DNA of 64,000 nt from Geomonas azotofigens (GCF_018919395.1 NZ_JAHLME010000008.1:62001-126000); one strand, 5' to 3'. Numbered from the stretch's first letter, positions 41,910-53,743 are shown. The notes: generated from the letters alone by a model not told the origin. Numbers and translations are program-made.

Positions 41910-43697
41910 ATGCAGAAAAAAAAGATGGTCACCATCAAGAACGTCGCCCAGATCCTCCTGCATCGTGGACTGATCGACGAGAGGCAGTTAGAAGATCTGC
42001 TGGCCAGGGGGGAGGCGCAGGCGCAGCGGCTGGCGGGCGCGCAGCAGGCGGGGTATTCCCGGCGGCTGCAGCAGACCCCGGAAAAGCCCTCTCCCGCCGA
42101 GATCATCGCCTCGCTGAACCTCGAGATCGCCGGCTCCGGCGGCAAGCTCCTCACCGAGGACGCCATCACCGAGGTCCTCGCCGCCGCGGTGGGACTCCCC
42201 TACCTAAAGATCAACCCGATGAAGCTCGACCTCGACCTGGTCACGGCCCACATCTCCCGCCCCTTCGCGCTCAGGCACCTGATCGTTCCGGTCGACTTCG
42301 CCGACGGCGTGGTGACCCTGGCCGTCGCCGATCCCTTCAACGACCAGGTGATCGAGGAGCTGAGGGCCGTGAAGAGGATGGAGTTTCGCCGGGTGCTCGC
42401 CTCGCGCAACGACATTCTCAAGATCCTGAGGGAGTTCTTCGGGTTCCGCGCCTCGGTGCAGGCCGCCGAGAGCGAGGTCGCCACCGCGGTGGACTTTGGC
42501 AACCTGGAGCAGTTCGTGCGCCTGAAAAGCGGGCACGAGATCGAGGGTACCGACCGCAACATTATTTCCGCCGTCGAGTTCCTGCTCCAGTACGCCTTCG
42601 ACCAGCGCGCCAGCGACATCCACATCGAGCCCAAGCGGGAGAAGTCGCTGGTGCGCCTGCGGGTGGACGGGGTGCTGCACAACGTGCACGTGGTACCCAA
42701 GCAGCTGCATCCCCCCATCGTTTCCCGGATCAAGATGCTCTCCCGGATGGACCTGGCCGAGAAGCGGCGCCCCCAGGACGGCAGGATCAAGACCAGCCAC
42801 GACGGGCGCGAGGTCGAGCTGCGCGTCTCCACCTTGCCGGTCGCCTTCGGGGAGAAGGTGGTGATCAGGATTTTCGACCCCGACGTCCTGATGCAGGAGT
42901 TGGACAGCATCGGCTTCTACCCGCGCGAGTACCAGCTCTACAGCTCCTTCCTGCGCCGCCCAAACGGCATCATCCTGGTCACCGGCCCCACCGGCAGCGG
43001 CAAGACCACCACCCTCTACTCGTCGCTGAGGACCCTTTCCTCCCCGGAGGTGAACATCGTCACCGTGGAGGACCCGATCGAGATGGTGATGGAGGAGTTC
43101 AACCAGGTCGGCGTGCAAAGCGGCATTGGGGTCACCTTCGACAAGGTGCTCAGGAACGTGCTCAGGCAGGATCCCGACATCATCATGGTGGGGGAGATCC
43201 GGGACAAGGAGACCGCCGAGAACGCGGTGCAGGCAGCCCTCACCGGGCACCTGGTGCTTTCCACGCTGCACACCAACGACGCGCCCTCGTCGGTGACCAG
43301 GCTGATTGACCTGGGGGTCCCCTCGTTTCTGATCTCCTCCACGGTGATCGGCATCATCGCCCAGCGGCTGTTGCGGAAGATCTGTCCCAACTGCAAGCGG
43401 GAGAGCCAGTTGAGCGCCGAGGAGCTGGAGTACCTGGGGTTGAAGCGGCAGGCGAAGGTCTGGGCCGGAGAGGGGTGCGCCGAATGTCGCGGTACCGGCT
43501 ACAAGGGGAGGACCGGGATCTTCGAGGTGCTGGACGTGAACGAGACCATCAAGGCCGTGATCGGCGAGCGGGTCGATCTCTCCGAGCTGCAGGGCGCGGC
43601 CCGAAAGGACGGCCTGGTGACCCTGCGGGAGCAGGCCGTACGCAAGATGCTGGAAGGAATAACCACCTACGAGGAAGTCATCGCGGTGACGGGGTGA
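41910..43697 (+). CDS. GspE/PilB-family secretion ATPase
   Basis: Hexameric ATPase of type II secretion or type IV pilus machines. The start is ATG 41910 (MQKKKMVTIKN) after AAAGGG. The chain is 595 residues. The N-terminal T2SSE_N/MshEN domain (about 100-180) is a fold that in some members binds c-di-GMP. The ATPase core has Walker A GPTGSGKTT, an Asp box, Walker B DPDIIMVGEIRD and a His box. The C-terminal tetracysteine CPNC...CAEC binds zinc. No other secretion or pilus gene is adjacent, so its machine is encoded elsewhere. Confidence 0.93.
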   Translation: MQKKKMVTIKNVAQILLHRGLIDERQLEDLLARGEAQAQRLAGAQQAGYSRRLQQTPEKPSPAEIIASLNLEIAGSGGKLLTEDAITEVLAAAVGLPYLKINPMKLDLDLVTAHISRPFALRHLIVPVDFADGVVTLAVADPFNDQVIEELRAVKRMEFRRVLASRNDILKILREFFGFRASVQAAESEVATAVDFGNLEQFVRLKSGHEIEGTDRNIISAVEFLLQYAFDQRASDIHIEPKREKSLVRLRVDGVLHNVHVVPKQLHPPIVSRIKMLSRMDLAEKRRPQDGRIKTSHDGREVELRVSTLPVAFGEKVVIRIFDPDVLMQELDSIGFYPREYQLYSSFLRRPNGIILVTGPTGSGKTTTLYSSLRTLSSPEVNIVTVEDPIEMVMEEFNQVGVQSGIGVTFDKVLRNVLRQDPDIIMVGEIRDKETAENAVQAALTGHLVLSTLHTNDAPSSVTRLIDLGVPSFLISSTVIGIIAQRLLRKICPNCKRESQLSAEELEYLGLKRQAKVWAGEGCAECRGTGYKGRTGIFEVLDVNETIKAVIGERVDLSELQGAARKDGLVTLREQAVRKMLEGITTYEEVIAVTG

Positions 43698-43744
43698 CCC
43701 CGTCTGACCAGTGCGACTGCGCGCGCCGTGCCTAGGGAGGAACC

Positions 43745-44299
43745 ATGGAAAACAGCGCCACCGACCCCCACACCGCAACCGCCATCTTTGCCGGCGGCTG
43801 CTTCTGGTGCATGGAGCCGGTCTTCGACACGATGCCGGGGGTGCTCTCGGTGCTCCCCGGCTACACCGGCGGCACCACGCCCAATCCAAGCTACCAGGAG
43901 GTCTGCGAGGGGGAGACGGGTCACGTGGAGGCGGTGCGCATCGTCTTCGATCCGGCCCGGGTGAGCTACCGCGAACTGCTGCGGGTGTTCTGGCGCAACA
44001 TCGACCCCACCACCAAGAACCGCCAGTTTTGCGACTACGGCAGCCAGTACCAGACCGCCATCTTCTACCAGGACGAGGAGCAGAGACGCGAGGCCGAGGA
44101 AACCAGGGAGGAGGCGGCGTGCGCCAACCAGCTCGGCGCGGCGGTGGTCACCGAGATCCTGCCGGCGTCGGAGTTCTACCCCGCCGAGGAGTACCACCGG
44201 CAGTACTACAAGAAAAACCCGTACCACTACCAGCGCTACCACGACGGGTGCGGCCGCAACTGGAGACTGAAGGAGTTGTGGGGGCGGGAAACGGAGTAG
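43745..44299 (+). CDS. msrA: Peptide methionine-S-sulfoxide reductase
   Basis: Repairs oxidised methionine (S-sulfoxide). The nucleophile Cys19 is in the family motif GGCFWCME, followed by GYTGGTTPNPSYQEVCEGETGHVEAVR. Length is 184 residues, with no signal peptide, so it is cytoplasmic. AGGGAGG precedes the ATG. It lies 47 bases after the secretion ATPase and may be co-transcribed. It is convergent with the hybrid kinase with only 16 bases between. Confidence 0.95.
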   Translation: MENSATDPHTATAIFAGGCFWCMEPVFDTMPGVLSVLPGYTGGTTPNPSYQEVCEGETGHVEAVRIVFDPARVSYRELLRVFWRNIDPTTKNRQFCDYGSQYQTAIFYQDEEQRREAEETREEAACANQLGAAVVTEILPASEFYPAEEYHRQYYKKNPYHYQRYHDGCGRNWRLKELWGRETE

Positions 44300-44315
44300 C
44301 CGGAAGCGGCGCCGG

Positions 44316-46454
<2,139 letters not shown>

Positions 46455-46542
46455 GCGTGCTCCCGCCCCTTAGGGACGACTGGCTGCGGTGGCCGGGGTG
46501 TCTGCTGTTGTTGCGATGTCATGGGCGGCCCGGCCGCCCGTT

Positions 46543-47793
46543 TTACTTGGCTTCCGCCATCGATACCACGACGATCCCGGATTCGGTGACCCGGTACCCC
46601 TTGGCCCGATCCTCCTCGTGGTTGTAGCCGATTTCGGTGCCGTCGGGGATGACGATGTTCTTGTCGATGATGGCGCGCTTGATCTTCACGTGGCGCCCGA
46701 CCGTGACGTTTTCGAAGAGGATGGAATCGTCAATCTCGCTGTAGCTGTTCACCTTGCAGCGCGGGCCCAGGATGGTGCGGCGCACCGTCGCTCCGCTGGT
46801 GATGCACCCGGCGCAGACGTAGGAGTCGATGTTCATGCCGCGCCGCCCTTCCTCGTCGAACACCGTCTTCGCCGGCGGCAGGTTGCCCTGGTTGGTCAGG
46901 ATCGGCCACTTGTAGTTGTAGAGGTTGAGCTGCGGCGAGACGTGGATCAGGTCCATGTTGGCCTCGTAGTAGCTCTCGATGGTCCCCACGTCCTTCCAGT
47001 AACCTTTCTCCTCAGCCTTCATGCCGGGGATGATGTTGTCGTTGAAGTTGTAGGCGAAGACCTTGTCGTGGTTCTCCAGCATCATCGGGATGACGTGCTT
47101 GCCGAAGTCGAGGTCCTCGTAACGCTTCTTCCCTTCCTGCAGCACCTCGATCAGTTTCTTGGTGGAGAAGATGTAGTTCCCCATGGAGGCGAAGCAGGTG
47201 TCCCGGCCGGGGATGCTCTCCGGATGCTTGGGCTTCTCGGCGAAGGCGGTGATCTTGTAGTCATCGTCCACGGAGAAAACCCCGAAGCGGCTCGCCTCCT
47301 GCACCGGGACCTCGAGGGCCGCGACGGTCAGGTCCGCCCGGTTTCTGCGGTGGTAGTCGATCATCTGGCTCACGTCCATCTTGTAGATGTGGTCGCCGCC
47401 GAAGATGGCGACGTAGTCCGCGTCCGAGGACTCAACGAAGCGCAGGTACTGCAGGATGGCGTCGGCCGTCCCCTTGAACCAATCCTCGTTCTCCGAGCTG
47501 GTCTCCGGGGAGATGGCGACGAAGAACTCGCCCAGGCCGGTCCATTTGCCCCAGGACTCCCTGATGTGCTTGTTGAGGGAGTAGGCGCGGTACTGGGTCA
47601 GGATGTAGACCTTCTTGATCCCGGAGTTGAACAGGTTGCTCAAGACGAAATCGATGATCTTGTATTTGCCGCCGAACATGACGCTCGGCTTGGCCCTTCT
47701 GTTGGTGAGAGGGCTGAGGCGCTCGCCCTTGCCACCGGCCAGCACCATGGCTATGGTGTTTCCGACGTTACTCATCGCATACATAACAGTCAT
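46543..47793 (-). CDS. glgC: Glucose-1-phosphate adenylyltransferase
   Basis: Makes ADP-glucose for glycogen. The nucleotidyltransferase motif VLAGGKGERLSPLTNRRAKP is near residues 17-36. GGDHIYKMD, FAEKPKHP and the C-terminal left-handed beta-helix (GATVRRTILGPRCKVNSYSEI) follow. Length is 416 residues. Three nearby ATGs (47793, 47784, 47775) could be the start. GGAGG lies between 3 and 21 bases from them, and 47784 or 47793 is most likely. No other glycogen gene is in the window. Confidence 0.95.
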   Translation of the reverse strand: MTVMYAMSNVGNTIAMVLAGGKGERLSPLTNRRAKPSVMFGGKYKIIDFVLSNLFNSGIKKVYILTQYRAYSLNKHIRESWGKWTGLGEFFVAISPETSSENEDWFKGTADAILQYLRFVESSDADYVAIFGGDHIYKMDVSQMIDYHRRNRADLTVAALEVPVQEASRFGVFSVDDDYKITAFAEKPKHPESIPGRDTCFASMGNYIFSTKKLIEVLQEGKKRYEDLDFGKHVIPMMLENHDKVFAYNFNDNIIPGMKAEEKGYWKDVGTIESYYEANMDLIHVSPQLNLYNYKWPILTNQGNLPPAKTVFDEEGRRGMNIDSYVCAGCITSGATVRRTILGPRCKVNSYSEIDDSILFENVTVGRHVKIKRAIIDKNIVIPDGTEIGYNHEEDRAKGYRVTESGIVVVSMAEAK

Positions 47794-47835
47794 TGTCCTC
47801 CGGTATCTCGGTCGGGGCGACTACCCCGGCCGGTG

Positions 47836-49095
47836 TCAGGGCTTGCCGTGTTTGGGCGCCTCGCCAATCTTGAACAGCACTTCCAGATCCAGCACCTCTC
47901 CCTTTCGCTCAAGCTTCAGCGTGGACTTGTCCCCCACGTGTTTCTGCTTCACCGCGTAGATCAGGTCGAGGCTGTCCTTCAACTGCTCGTTGTCCATGGT
48001 CAGCAGCAGGTCCCCTTTCTGCACCCCGGCGCGGGCGGCATTGGAGTCGGGGACCACGGTGTTCACCACGAGGCCGCGTCCCTTGGGATCCGGCTCGAAC
48101 ATGACGCCGAGCAGCACGCCCTGCTTGGGCAGCCCCTCATAGGCGTAGTTCACCAGGAAATCGAAGGGAACGTTCGGGAAGTCGGGCAGCACCACCTCCA
48201 TGGTCACCGGCTTTTCCGCGCGCTGCACCGCGAGCTCGCGCCCCCCAATGGTGGCGTAGGAGGTGGGGAGACGGCGGAAGACGCGGCGCGGGATGCCGAA
48301 ACCGTAGCTGACGTGATTGCCGCCGGCCACCACCAGGAGGTGGCGCTCCTTGCCAGCGGGGCTGGTGAGGTAACGCACGGCGGACTCCGCCATGGTTTCG
48401 TCCCACAGCGTCTGGGCCCGGGTGAAGCCCTCCACCGCCATTTTGCCGTGGCTGTCGTGCCCGCTGAACATGCTTTCGGTCTGGGCGCGCTGGTACGGGT
48501 CGGAGAAGTCCATCTCCGGCAGCTGCGCCTTCTGCTCAGGCGTCAGCTCCTCCAGCGGTTTGCTGCGCACCGCCTGCACCAGCTCCTTCTCCGCGTTGAG
48601 CGCGACGACCGGGATGTGCTTCTCCTTGGCGTAGAGGAGCAGGTCCCGGTAGTAGGCGAAGTCCATCTTCCAGTTGTCGTACCAGCGTGACGCCTTCAAA
48701 AACGCCTTCTCGTCCAAGTCCCCCGCGACCCAGCGGTCCAGGACCGGCTGCTGGCTGCGCACGAACATCTCCATGCCCAGCGCGGCCTTGCCGGGATGGC
48801 GCTCCTCGAGCGCCTTAAGGGCGTCCAGTTCCAAGCGGTGCGCCGCCGGGTTGTCGTGGGTCTCGCCGACGTAGACCACCCGGGCGTCGGTGACGACATC
48901 CAACATCTGCTGCCGCGTCACCAGGGTCCCGGTGGGGAGGTGGACAATGTCGCCGATCTCTGGGGACTTACGCTGCGGATACGGGTTCTCAGGGTTGCCG
49001 AGCAGGTACCTGGTGGCTCTGGGCGCCGAGCAGGCGGTCATGGTGAGCAGGGAGAGGACAGCGGCGAGCTGCCCGAGACGAGCGATGGATAGCAT
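47836..49095 (-). CDS. ChaN-type lipoprotein fused to a PDZ domain
   Basis: A 419-residue lipoprotein. The start is ATG 49095 (MLSIARLGQ) after CAGGAGAAG. The lipobox ends TMTAC. A ChaN/DUF399 domain (about residues 60-290) has VVYVGETHDNPAAH, GMEMFVRSQQPVLD and a late GGNHVSYGFG. In ChaN this fold binds heme. The C-terminal part (about 315-412) is a PDZ domain (NTVVPDSNAARAGVQKGDLLLTMD). Relatives of this EreA/ChaN-like superfamily bind heme or act as hydrolases. Either is possible here. Confidence 0.82.
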   Translation of the reverse strand: MLSIARLGQLAAVLSLLTMTACSAPRATRYLLGNPENPYPQRKSPEIGDIVHLPTGTLVTRQQMLDVVTDARVVYVGETHDNPAAHRLELDALKALEERHPGKAALGMEMFVRSQQPVLDRWVAGDLDEKAFLKASRWYDNWKMDFAYYRDLLLYAKEKHIPVVALNAEKELVQAVRSKPLEELTPEQKAQLPEMDFSDPYQRAQTESMFSGHDSHGKMAVEGFTRAQTLWDETMAESAVRYLTSPAGKERHLLVVAGGNHVSYGFGIPRRVFRRLPTSYATIGGRELAVQRAEKPVTMEVVLPDFPNVPFDFLVNYAYEGLPKQGVLLGVMFEPDPKGRGLVVNTVVPDSNAARAGVQKGDLLLTMDNEQLKDSLDLIYAVKQKHVGDKSTLKLERKGEVLDLEVLFKIGEAPKHGKP

Positions 49096-49465
49096 TTCTT
49101 CTCCTGAAAATATGTTGTTCCCTCTGGGGATACGATCATGTGGTTCACGGCTCCATCGAGAGGGGGGCTCTTTGCCGGTGGCCAAGGAATGATACCTACT
49201 CTAATGAATTTGTCCAGCCGCCGCTTCTCGTTAACCCCGCTCCACGGTAAGCCCCCCGTAGCGAGGCTGCTGGTGCCGGATGGCCTTGCCGGTTAGACGA
49301 GAATGTAGCACAATACCTCATGAAGATAAACTGAAAGTTTTATTATTCTCTAATAAAAGTCGGGGCTGAGGTCTGATTTCGTGTCGCGACTGAACCAGCC
49401 GGCAGAGCATTAGCTCATAGTCATGGTTTGGGGCGCTAAACGTATGTTTGACGGCCTTTTTTATG
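49096..49465. other. Intergenic region between the ChaN-PDZ gene and leuB
   Basis: No gene is seen. It holds the 5' region of the divergent lipoprotein gene. A perfect AT-rich palindrome, TTTTATTA-TTCTC-TAATAAAA, lies at 49338-49358, about 180 bases before leuB. The rest shows no clear signal. Confidence 0.5.
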
Positions 49466-49495
49466 TTGACAATATCACTGTCTCGCAAATAGAAT
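49466..49495 (+). promoter_or_regulatory. Promoter for leuB
   Basis: TTGACA (49466-49471) and TAGAAT (49490-49495) are 18 bases apart, 31 bases before the start codon. Confidence 0.65.
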
Positions 49496-49526
49496 CGCTA
49501 ATTTAATACATATCGGAGGTTGTGCA

Positions 49527-50615
49527 ATGGGACAGCTTTTTAAAGTGGCGGTGCTGCCGGGCGACGGCATCGGCCCGGAGGTTATGGCGGAAGCACTGAA
49601 GGTGCTGGATGCGGTCGAAAAGCGTTACGACGTGAAATTCGAGCGCACGCACGCCAACGTGGGCGGTGCGGGCATCGATCTGGAAGGGCGCGCTCTTCCG
49701 GACACTACGGTAAATATATGCAAGGCAGCCGACGCCATCCTGTTCGGTTCGGTGGGCGGACCCAAGTGGGAAACCCTTCCCCCGGACGAGCAGCCCGAGC
49801 GCGGCGCCCTGTTGCCGCTCAGGAAGATCTTCGGTCTCTACGCCAACCTGCGTCCCGCCATCATCTTCCCGTCGCTGACCAGCGCCTCGTCCCTGAAGGA
49901 AGAGGTGATCGCCGGCGGTTTTGACATCCTGGTGATCCGCGAGCTGACCGGCGGCATTTACTTCTCCCAGCCCAAAGGGATCGAAGGGGCCGGCCGCGAC
50001 CGCGTCGGCGTGGACACCATGCGCTACAGCGTGCCGGAGATCGAGCGCATCGCACACGTCGCCTTCCAGGCGGCGAGGAAGCGCGGCAAGAAAGTCTGCT
50101 CCATCGACAAGGCCAACGTCCTTTCCACCTCGGTGCTCTGGCGCGAGATCGTGATCAACATTGCCAAGGAGTACCCGGATGTCGAACTTTCGCACATGTA
50201 CGTGGACAACGCCGCCATGCAGTTGGTAAAGTGGCCCAAGCAGTTTGACGTGATCCTGTGCGAGAACATGTTCGGCGACATCCTCTCCGACGAAGCGGCC
50301 ATGCTGACCGGCTCTTTGGGGATGCTCCCGTCCGCATCGCTCGCCGAGGGGACCTTCGGCATGTACGAGCCCTCCGGCGGCAGCGCCCCCGACATCGCGG
50401 GGCAGGGGATCGCGAACCCGATCGCCCAGATCCTTTCCGCGGGCATGATGCTGCGCTACTCCTTCGGCATGATCGAGGCGGCCGACGCCATCGACAACGC
50501 CGTAGCCAAAGTTCTTGATGGGGGCTACCGCACCCGCGACATCTACCAGGAGAAGGCCGGCGAGAAGCTGGTCAACACGAAGGAGATCGGCGACGCCATC
50601 ATCGCCAATCTGTAA
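49527..50615 (+). CDS. leuB: 3-isopropylmalate dehydrogenase
   Basis: NAD-dependent oxidative decarboxylase of leucine synthesis. PGDGIGPEV at the N-terminus, the [10 protein letters not shown] loop, [16 protein letters not shown] and the metal/catalytic stretch [26 protein letters not shown] are all present. The [17 protein letters not shown]-binding motif follows. This distinguishes LeuB from isocitrate dehydrogenase. Length is 362 residues, with ATCGGAGG upstream. It leads a run of aspartate-family and housekeeping genes, with the first asd 69 bases downstream. Confidence 0.96.
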   Translation: MGQLFKVAVLPGDGIGPEVMAEALKVLDAVEKRYDVKFERTHANVGGAGIDLEGRALPDTTVNICKAADAILFGSVGGPKWETLPPDEQPERGALLPLRKIFGLYANLRPAIIFPSLTSASSLKEEVIAGGFDILVIRELTGGIYFSQPKGIEGAGRDRVGVDTMRYSVPEIERIAHVAFQAARKRGKKVCSIDKANVLSTSVLWREIVINIAKEYPDVELSHMYVDNAAMQLVKWPKQFDVILCENMFGDILSDEAAMLTGSLGMLPSASLAEGTFGMYEPSGGSAPDIAGQGIANPIAQILSAGMMLRYSFGMIEAADAIDNAVAKVLDGGYRTRDIYQEKAGEKLVNTKEIGDAIIANL

Positions 50616-50630
50616 TATAAATACGGTAAA

Positions 50631-50646
50631 GGCGGGGCAACCCGCC
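50631..50646 (+). other. GCAA-tetraloop hairpin between leuB and the first asd
   Basis: GGCGGG-GCAA-CCCGCC is a compact six-base stem with a GNRA loop. No T run follows. It could stabilise the leuB message end. Confidence 0.5.
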
Positions 50647-50684
50647 GCAGTCCATCAAAATATAAATAGAGAGGAAGGTCGCCT

Positions 50685-51782
50685 ATGAAAGTCGGAATGG
50701 TCGGTTGGCGTGGCATGGTTGGCTCGGTTCTCATGCAGCGCATGCAGGAAGAGAACGATTTCGCAGGTGTTGAGCCGGTATTCTTCACCACCTCGCAGGT
50801 GGGGCAGCCCGCACCGCTCAACGCGGGTACGCTGAAGGATGCGTCGGACATCAACGAGTTGAAGAAGCTGGACGTGATCATCACCTGCCAGGGGGGCGAT
50901 TACACCAAGGCGATCCGCCCCGAGCTGAAGAAGGCCGGCTGGAACGGCTACTGGATCGACGCGGCGAGCACGCTTCGCATGGAAGACGACGCGGTCATCA
51001 TCCTCGACCCGATCAACCGCAACGTCATCGATGCGGCCCTCTCCAAGGGGATCAAGGACTACATCGGCGGCAACTGCACCGTGAGCCTCATGCTCATGGG
51101 CCTGGGCGGTCTGTTCAAGGCGGGCGTGGTCGAGTGGCTTTCCTCCATGACCTACCAGGCGGCCTCCGGCGCCGGCGCCCCGAACATGCGTGAGCTCCTC
51201 TCCCAGATGGGCGTGCTGCACGGCTCCGTGGCCGAGCAGTTGGCCACCCCGGGTTCCGCGATCCTCGAGATCGACAAGAAGGTTACCGCCACCCTGAGAA
51301 GCGCCGAGATGCCGACCAAGGAGTTCGGCTTCCCGCTGGCCGGCAACGTGCTCCCCTGGATCGACCGCGAGGTCGAGGACGGCCAGAGCCGCGAGGAGTG
51401 GAAAGGGTACGCCGAGACCAACAAGATCCTCGGCGCCGCCAATCCGATCCCGGTGGACGGCATCTGCGTCCGCGTGGGCGCCATGCGCTGCCACAGCCAG
51501 GCGATCACCATGAAGCTCACCAAGGACATCCCGATCGCCGAAATCGAGGAGATGATCAAGAACGACAACCAGTGGGTGAAGTTCATCCCCAACAACAAGG
51601 CCGACTCCCTGGCGGGGCTCACCCCGGCAGCCGTTTCCGGCTCGCTCACCGTTCCGGTGGGTCGCGTGCGCAAGATGAAGATGGGGCCGCAGTACCTCTC
51701 CGCCTTCACCTGCGGCGATCAGCTCCTCTGGGGTGCCGCCGAGCCGCTGCGCCGCATGCTGCAGATTCTGAAGGAGCGCTAA
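50685..51782 (+). CDS. asd: Aspartate-semialdehyde dehydrogenase, enteric type
   Basis: Reduces aspartyl phosphate to aspartate semialdehyde, the branch point to lysine/diaminopimelate, threonine and methionine. It is the Escherichia coli-type subfamily: the N-terminus [20 protein letters not shown] and catalytic-cysteine motif [11 protein letters not shown] are diagnostic. Length is 365 residues. It is followed by hairpins and then a second, different Asd. Having both types in tandem is unusual and raises the question of separate roles or regulation. Confidence 0.95.
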   Translation: MKVGMVGWRGMVGSVLMQRMQEENDFAGVEPVFFTTSQVGQPAPLNAGTLKDASDINELKKLDVIITCQGGDYTKAIRPELKKAGWNGYWIDAASTLRMEDDAVIILDPINRNVIDAALSKGIKDYIGGNCTVSLMLMGLGGLFKAGVVEWLSSMTYQAASGAGAPNMRELLSQMGVLHGSVAEQLATPGSAILEIDKKVTATLRSAEMPTKEFGFPLAGNVLPWIDREVEDGQSREEWKGYAETNKILGAANPIPVDGICVRVGAMRCHSQAITMKLTKDIPIAEIEEMIKNDNQWVKFIPNNKADSLAGLTPAAVSGSLTVPVGRVRKMKMGPQYLSAFTCGDQLLWGAAEPLRRMLQILKER

Positions 51783-51788
51783 ACCTTA

Positions 51789-51826
51789 AGCCCCCCCGCC
51801 CCTTGCGGGAGGGGGACGGCTTTTGT
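51789..51826 (+). terminator. First hairpin between the two asd genes
   Basis: The C-rich arm from 51789 pairs with GGGAGGGGGACGGC, ending in a short T run (four T). It is a moderate terminator. Confidence 0.5.
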
Positions 51827-51851
51827 CGAAGATCATAGAGAAGTTAACTGC

Positions 51852-51895
51852 GGAGCGCGTCCCCCGGGATCCATGGGTGGCGCGCTCCCGTTTTT
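51852..51895 (+). terminator. Second terminator between the two asd genes
   Basis: GGAGCGCG (51852-51859) pairs with CGCGCTCC (51881-51888), followed by CG and five T, just 23 bases before the second asd start. Confidence 0.7.
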
Positions 51896-51917
51896 GTCTT
51901 GAGGAGATGTAACGAGT

Positions 51918-52937
51918 ATGAAGAAAACGTGGAATGTAGCAGTGGTGGGCGCGACCGGCGCCGTGGGGACCCAGATGATCGAGTGTCTGGAGGAGCGCAA
52001 GTTCCCGGTGGGCCGGATCAAGTTCCTGGCGAGTGCGAGAAGCGCCGGCCAGGTGCTCGAGTTCAACGGCAAGCCGGTGCCGGTGGAGGAGCTGACGCAC
52101 GATTCCTTCGAGGGGATCGACATCGCCCTCTTCTCCGCGGGCGGTGCGCGCTCCGAGGAGTTCTGTCCTTCCGCGGCCAAGGCGGGAGCGGTCTGCATCG
52201 ACAACTCCAGCGCCTGGCGTATGGACCCGGACGTGCCGCTGGTGGTCCCCGAGGTGAACCCGCATGCCATCGCCGACTATCGCAAGAAGGGGATCATCGC
52301 CAACCCGAACTGCTCCACCATCCAGATGGTGGTGGCGCTCAAGCCCCTGCACGACTTCGGCACCATCAAGAGGATCGTCGTCTCGACCTACCAGGCCGTT
52401 TCCGGCACCGGCAACAAGGGGATCGAAGAGCTGCGCGTCCAGACCGGCGAGCTTCTGAACGGCCGTCCGCCCAAGAACGAGGTCTATCCGCACCGCATCG
52501 CCTTCAACTGCCTGCCGCAGATCGATTCCTTCTGCGACAACGGCTACACCAAGGAAGAGATGAAGATGGTGAACGAGACCAGGAAGATCATGGAGGCGGA
52601 CATCGCCACCACCGCGACCTGTGTCCGCGTCCCGGTCTTCTACGGCCACTCCGAGTCGGTGAACATCGAGACCGAGAAGAAGATCACCGTGGCCAAGGCG
52701 CGCGAGCTCCTGGAGGACGCGCCGGGGGTGGAACTGGTGGACAACCCGGCCAACGGCGAATACCCGATGGCCATGGACGTGGCCGGCGAGGACCTGACCC
52801 TGGTCGGCCGCATCCGCGAGGACGCCAGCATCAAGAACGGCCTGAACCTCTGGGTCGTGGCCGACAACCTCAGGAAAGGCGCCGCCACCAATGCCGTGCA
52901 AATCGCGGAACTGCTGGTGAAAGACTATCTGAAGTAG
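51918..52937 (+). CDS. Aspartate-semialdehyde dehydrogenase, second subfamily
   Basis: Same reaction as the upstream asd but from the other large subfamily, common in Gram-positives, cyanobacteria and many proteobacteria. The N-terminus is VAVVGATGAVGTQMIECL, the catalytic cysteine is in ANPNCSTIQMVVAL, and the active-site segment is VSTYQAVSGTGNKGIEEL. Length is 339 residues. GAGGAGATG lies upstream. Terminators separate it from the first asd. Which enzyme is the main housekeeping one cannot be told from sequence. Confidence 0.95.
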   Translation: MKKTWNVAVVGATGAVGTQMIECLEERKFPVGRIKFLASARSAGQVLEFNGKPVPVEELTHDSFEGIDIALFSAGGARSEEFCPSAAKAGAVCIDNSSAWRMDPDVPLVVPEVNPHAIADYRKKGIIANPNCSTIQMVVALKPLHDFGTIKRIVVSTYQAVSGTGNKGIEELRVQTGELLNGRPPKNEVYPHRIAFNCLPQIDSFCDNGYTKEEMKMVNETRKIMEADIATTATCVRVPVFYGHSESVNIETEKKITVAKARELLEDAPGVELVDNPANGEYPMAMDVAGEDLTLVGRIREDASIKNGLNLWVVADNLRKGAATNAVQIAELLVKDYLK

Positions 52938-52990
52938 CCCCTGGCGGTCTGACCAGCCCGACTAGTCCGGCCCGTCCGACTTTGGAAACT

Positions 52991-53743
52991 ATGCGCAACA
53001 TCAAACTCATCATAGAATACGACGGCACCGCCTACGCCGGATGGCAGGTGCAGCCCAACGGGCTCACCATCCAGGAGGTCATGGAAAAGGCGCTGGCCAA
53101 GATGCTCGGGGAGCACACCACCCTGCACGCCTCCGGCCGCACCGACGCGGGCGTGCACGCCCGCGGCATGGTGGCCTGCTTCAAGACCGAGCGCACCATG
53201 CCGCTGCGCGCCTTCCGCGAGGGGCTGAACACGCTGCTCCCCAGCGACATCGCGGTGCGCGACGCGGCCGAGGTGCCGCTCGACTTCCACCCGCGCTTCG
53301 ACGCGCAGGCGAAGCACTACCGCTACACCATGCTGCTCGACGACCTCCGCTCGCCGCTGGTGCGCCATACCGCCTGGCGCGTCAAGGGGAAGCTCGATGT
53401 CGAGGCGATGCGGCAGGCATGCAGGCTCTTCGTAGGCGAGCACGACTTCGCCGCCTTCCGTGGCGCCAACTGCGCCGCCAAGACCACGGTGCGTCGCATC
53501 TACAGCATGGAGCTGGTGCAGGAGGGGCGTCTGCTGCACCTGGACATCAACGGCAGCGGTTTCCTGAAGAACATGGTGCGCATCATCACCGGGACGCTCA
53601 TCGAAGTGGGGCAGGGCAGGATGAGCGCGGCCGACGTGGCGCGCCTGCTCAAGGGAGGCGACAGGCAGAACGCGGGAATGACAGTGCCGCCCCAAGGACT
53701 CTGTCTCATGCAGGTTTTCTACCCCGGGCAGAGCGGGGAATGA
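52991..53743 (+). CDS. truA: tRNA pseudouridine(38-40) synthase
   Basis: Converts uridines 38-40 in the tRNA anticodon arm to pseudouridine. The catalytic aspartate is in GRTDAGVHA. RRIYSMELVQ and the C-terminal GFLKNMVRIITGTLIEVGQG are family motifs. Length is 250 residues from ATG 52991. It follows the second asd by 53 bases and is probably co-transcribed. Confidence 0.96.
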   Translation: MRNIKLIIEYDGTAYAGWQVQPNGLTIQEVMEKALAKMLGEHTTLHASGRTDAGVHARGMVACFKTERTMPLRAFREGLNTLLPSDIAVRDAAEVPLDFHPRFDAQAKHYRYTMLLDDLRSPLVRHTAWRVKGKLDVEAMRQACRLFVGEHDFAAFRGANCAAKTTVRRIYSMELVQEGRLLHLDINGSGFLKNMVRIITGTLIEVGQGRMSAADVARLLKGGDRQNAGMTVPPQGLCLMQVFYPGQSGE

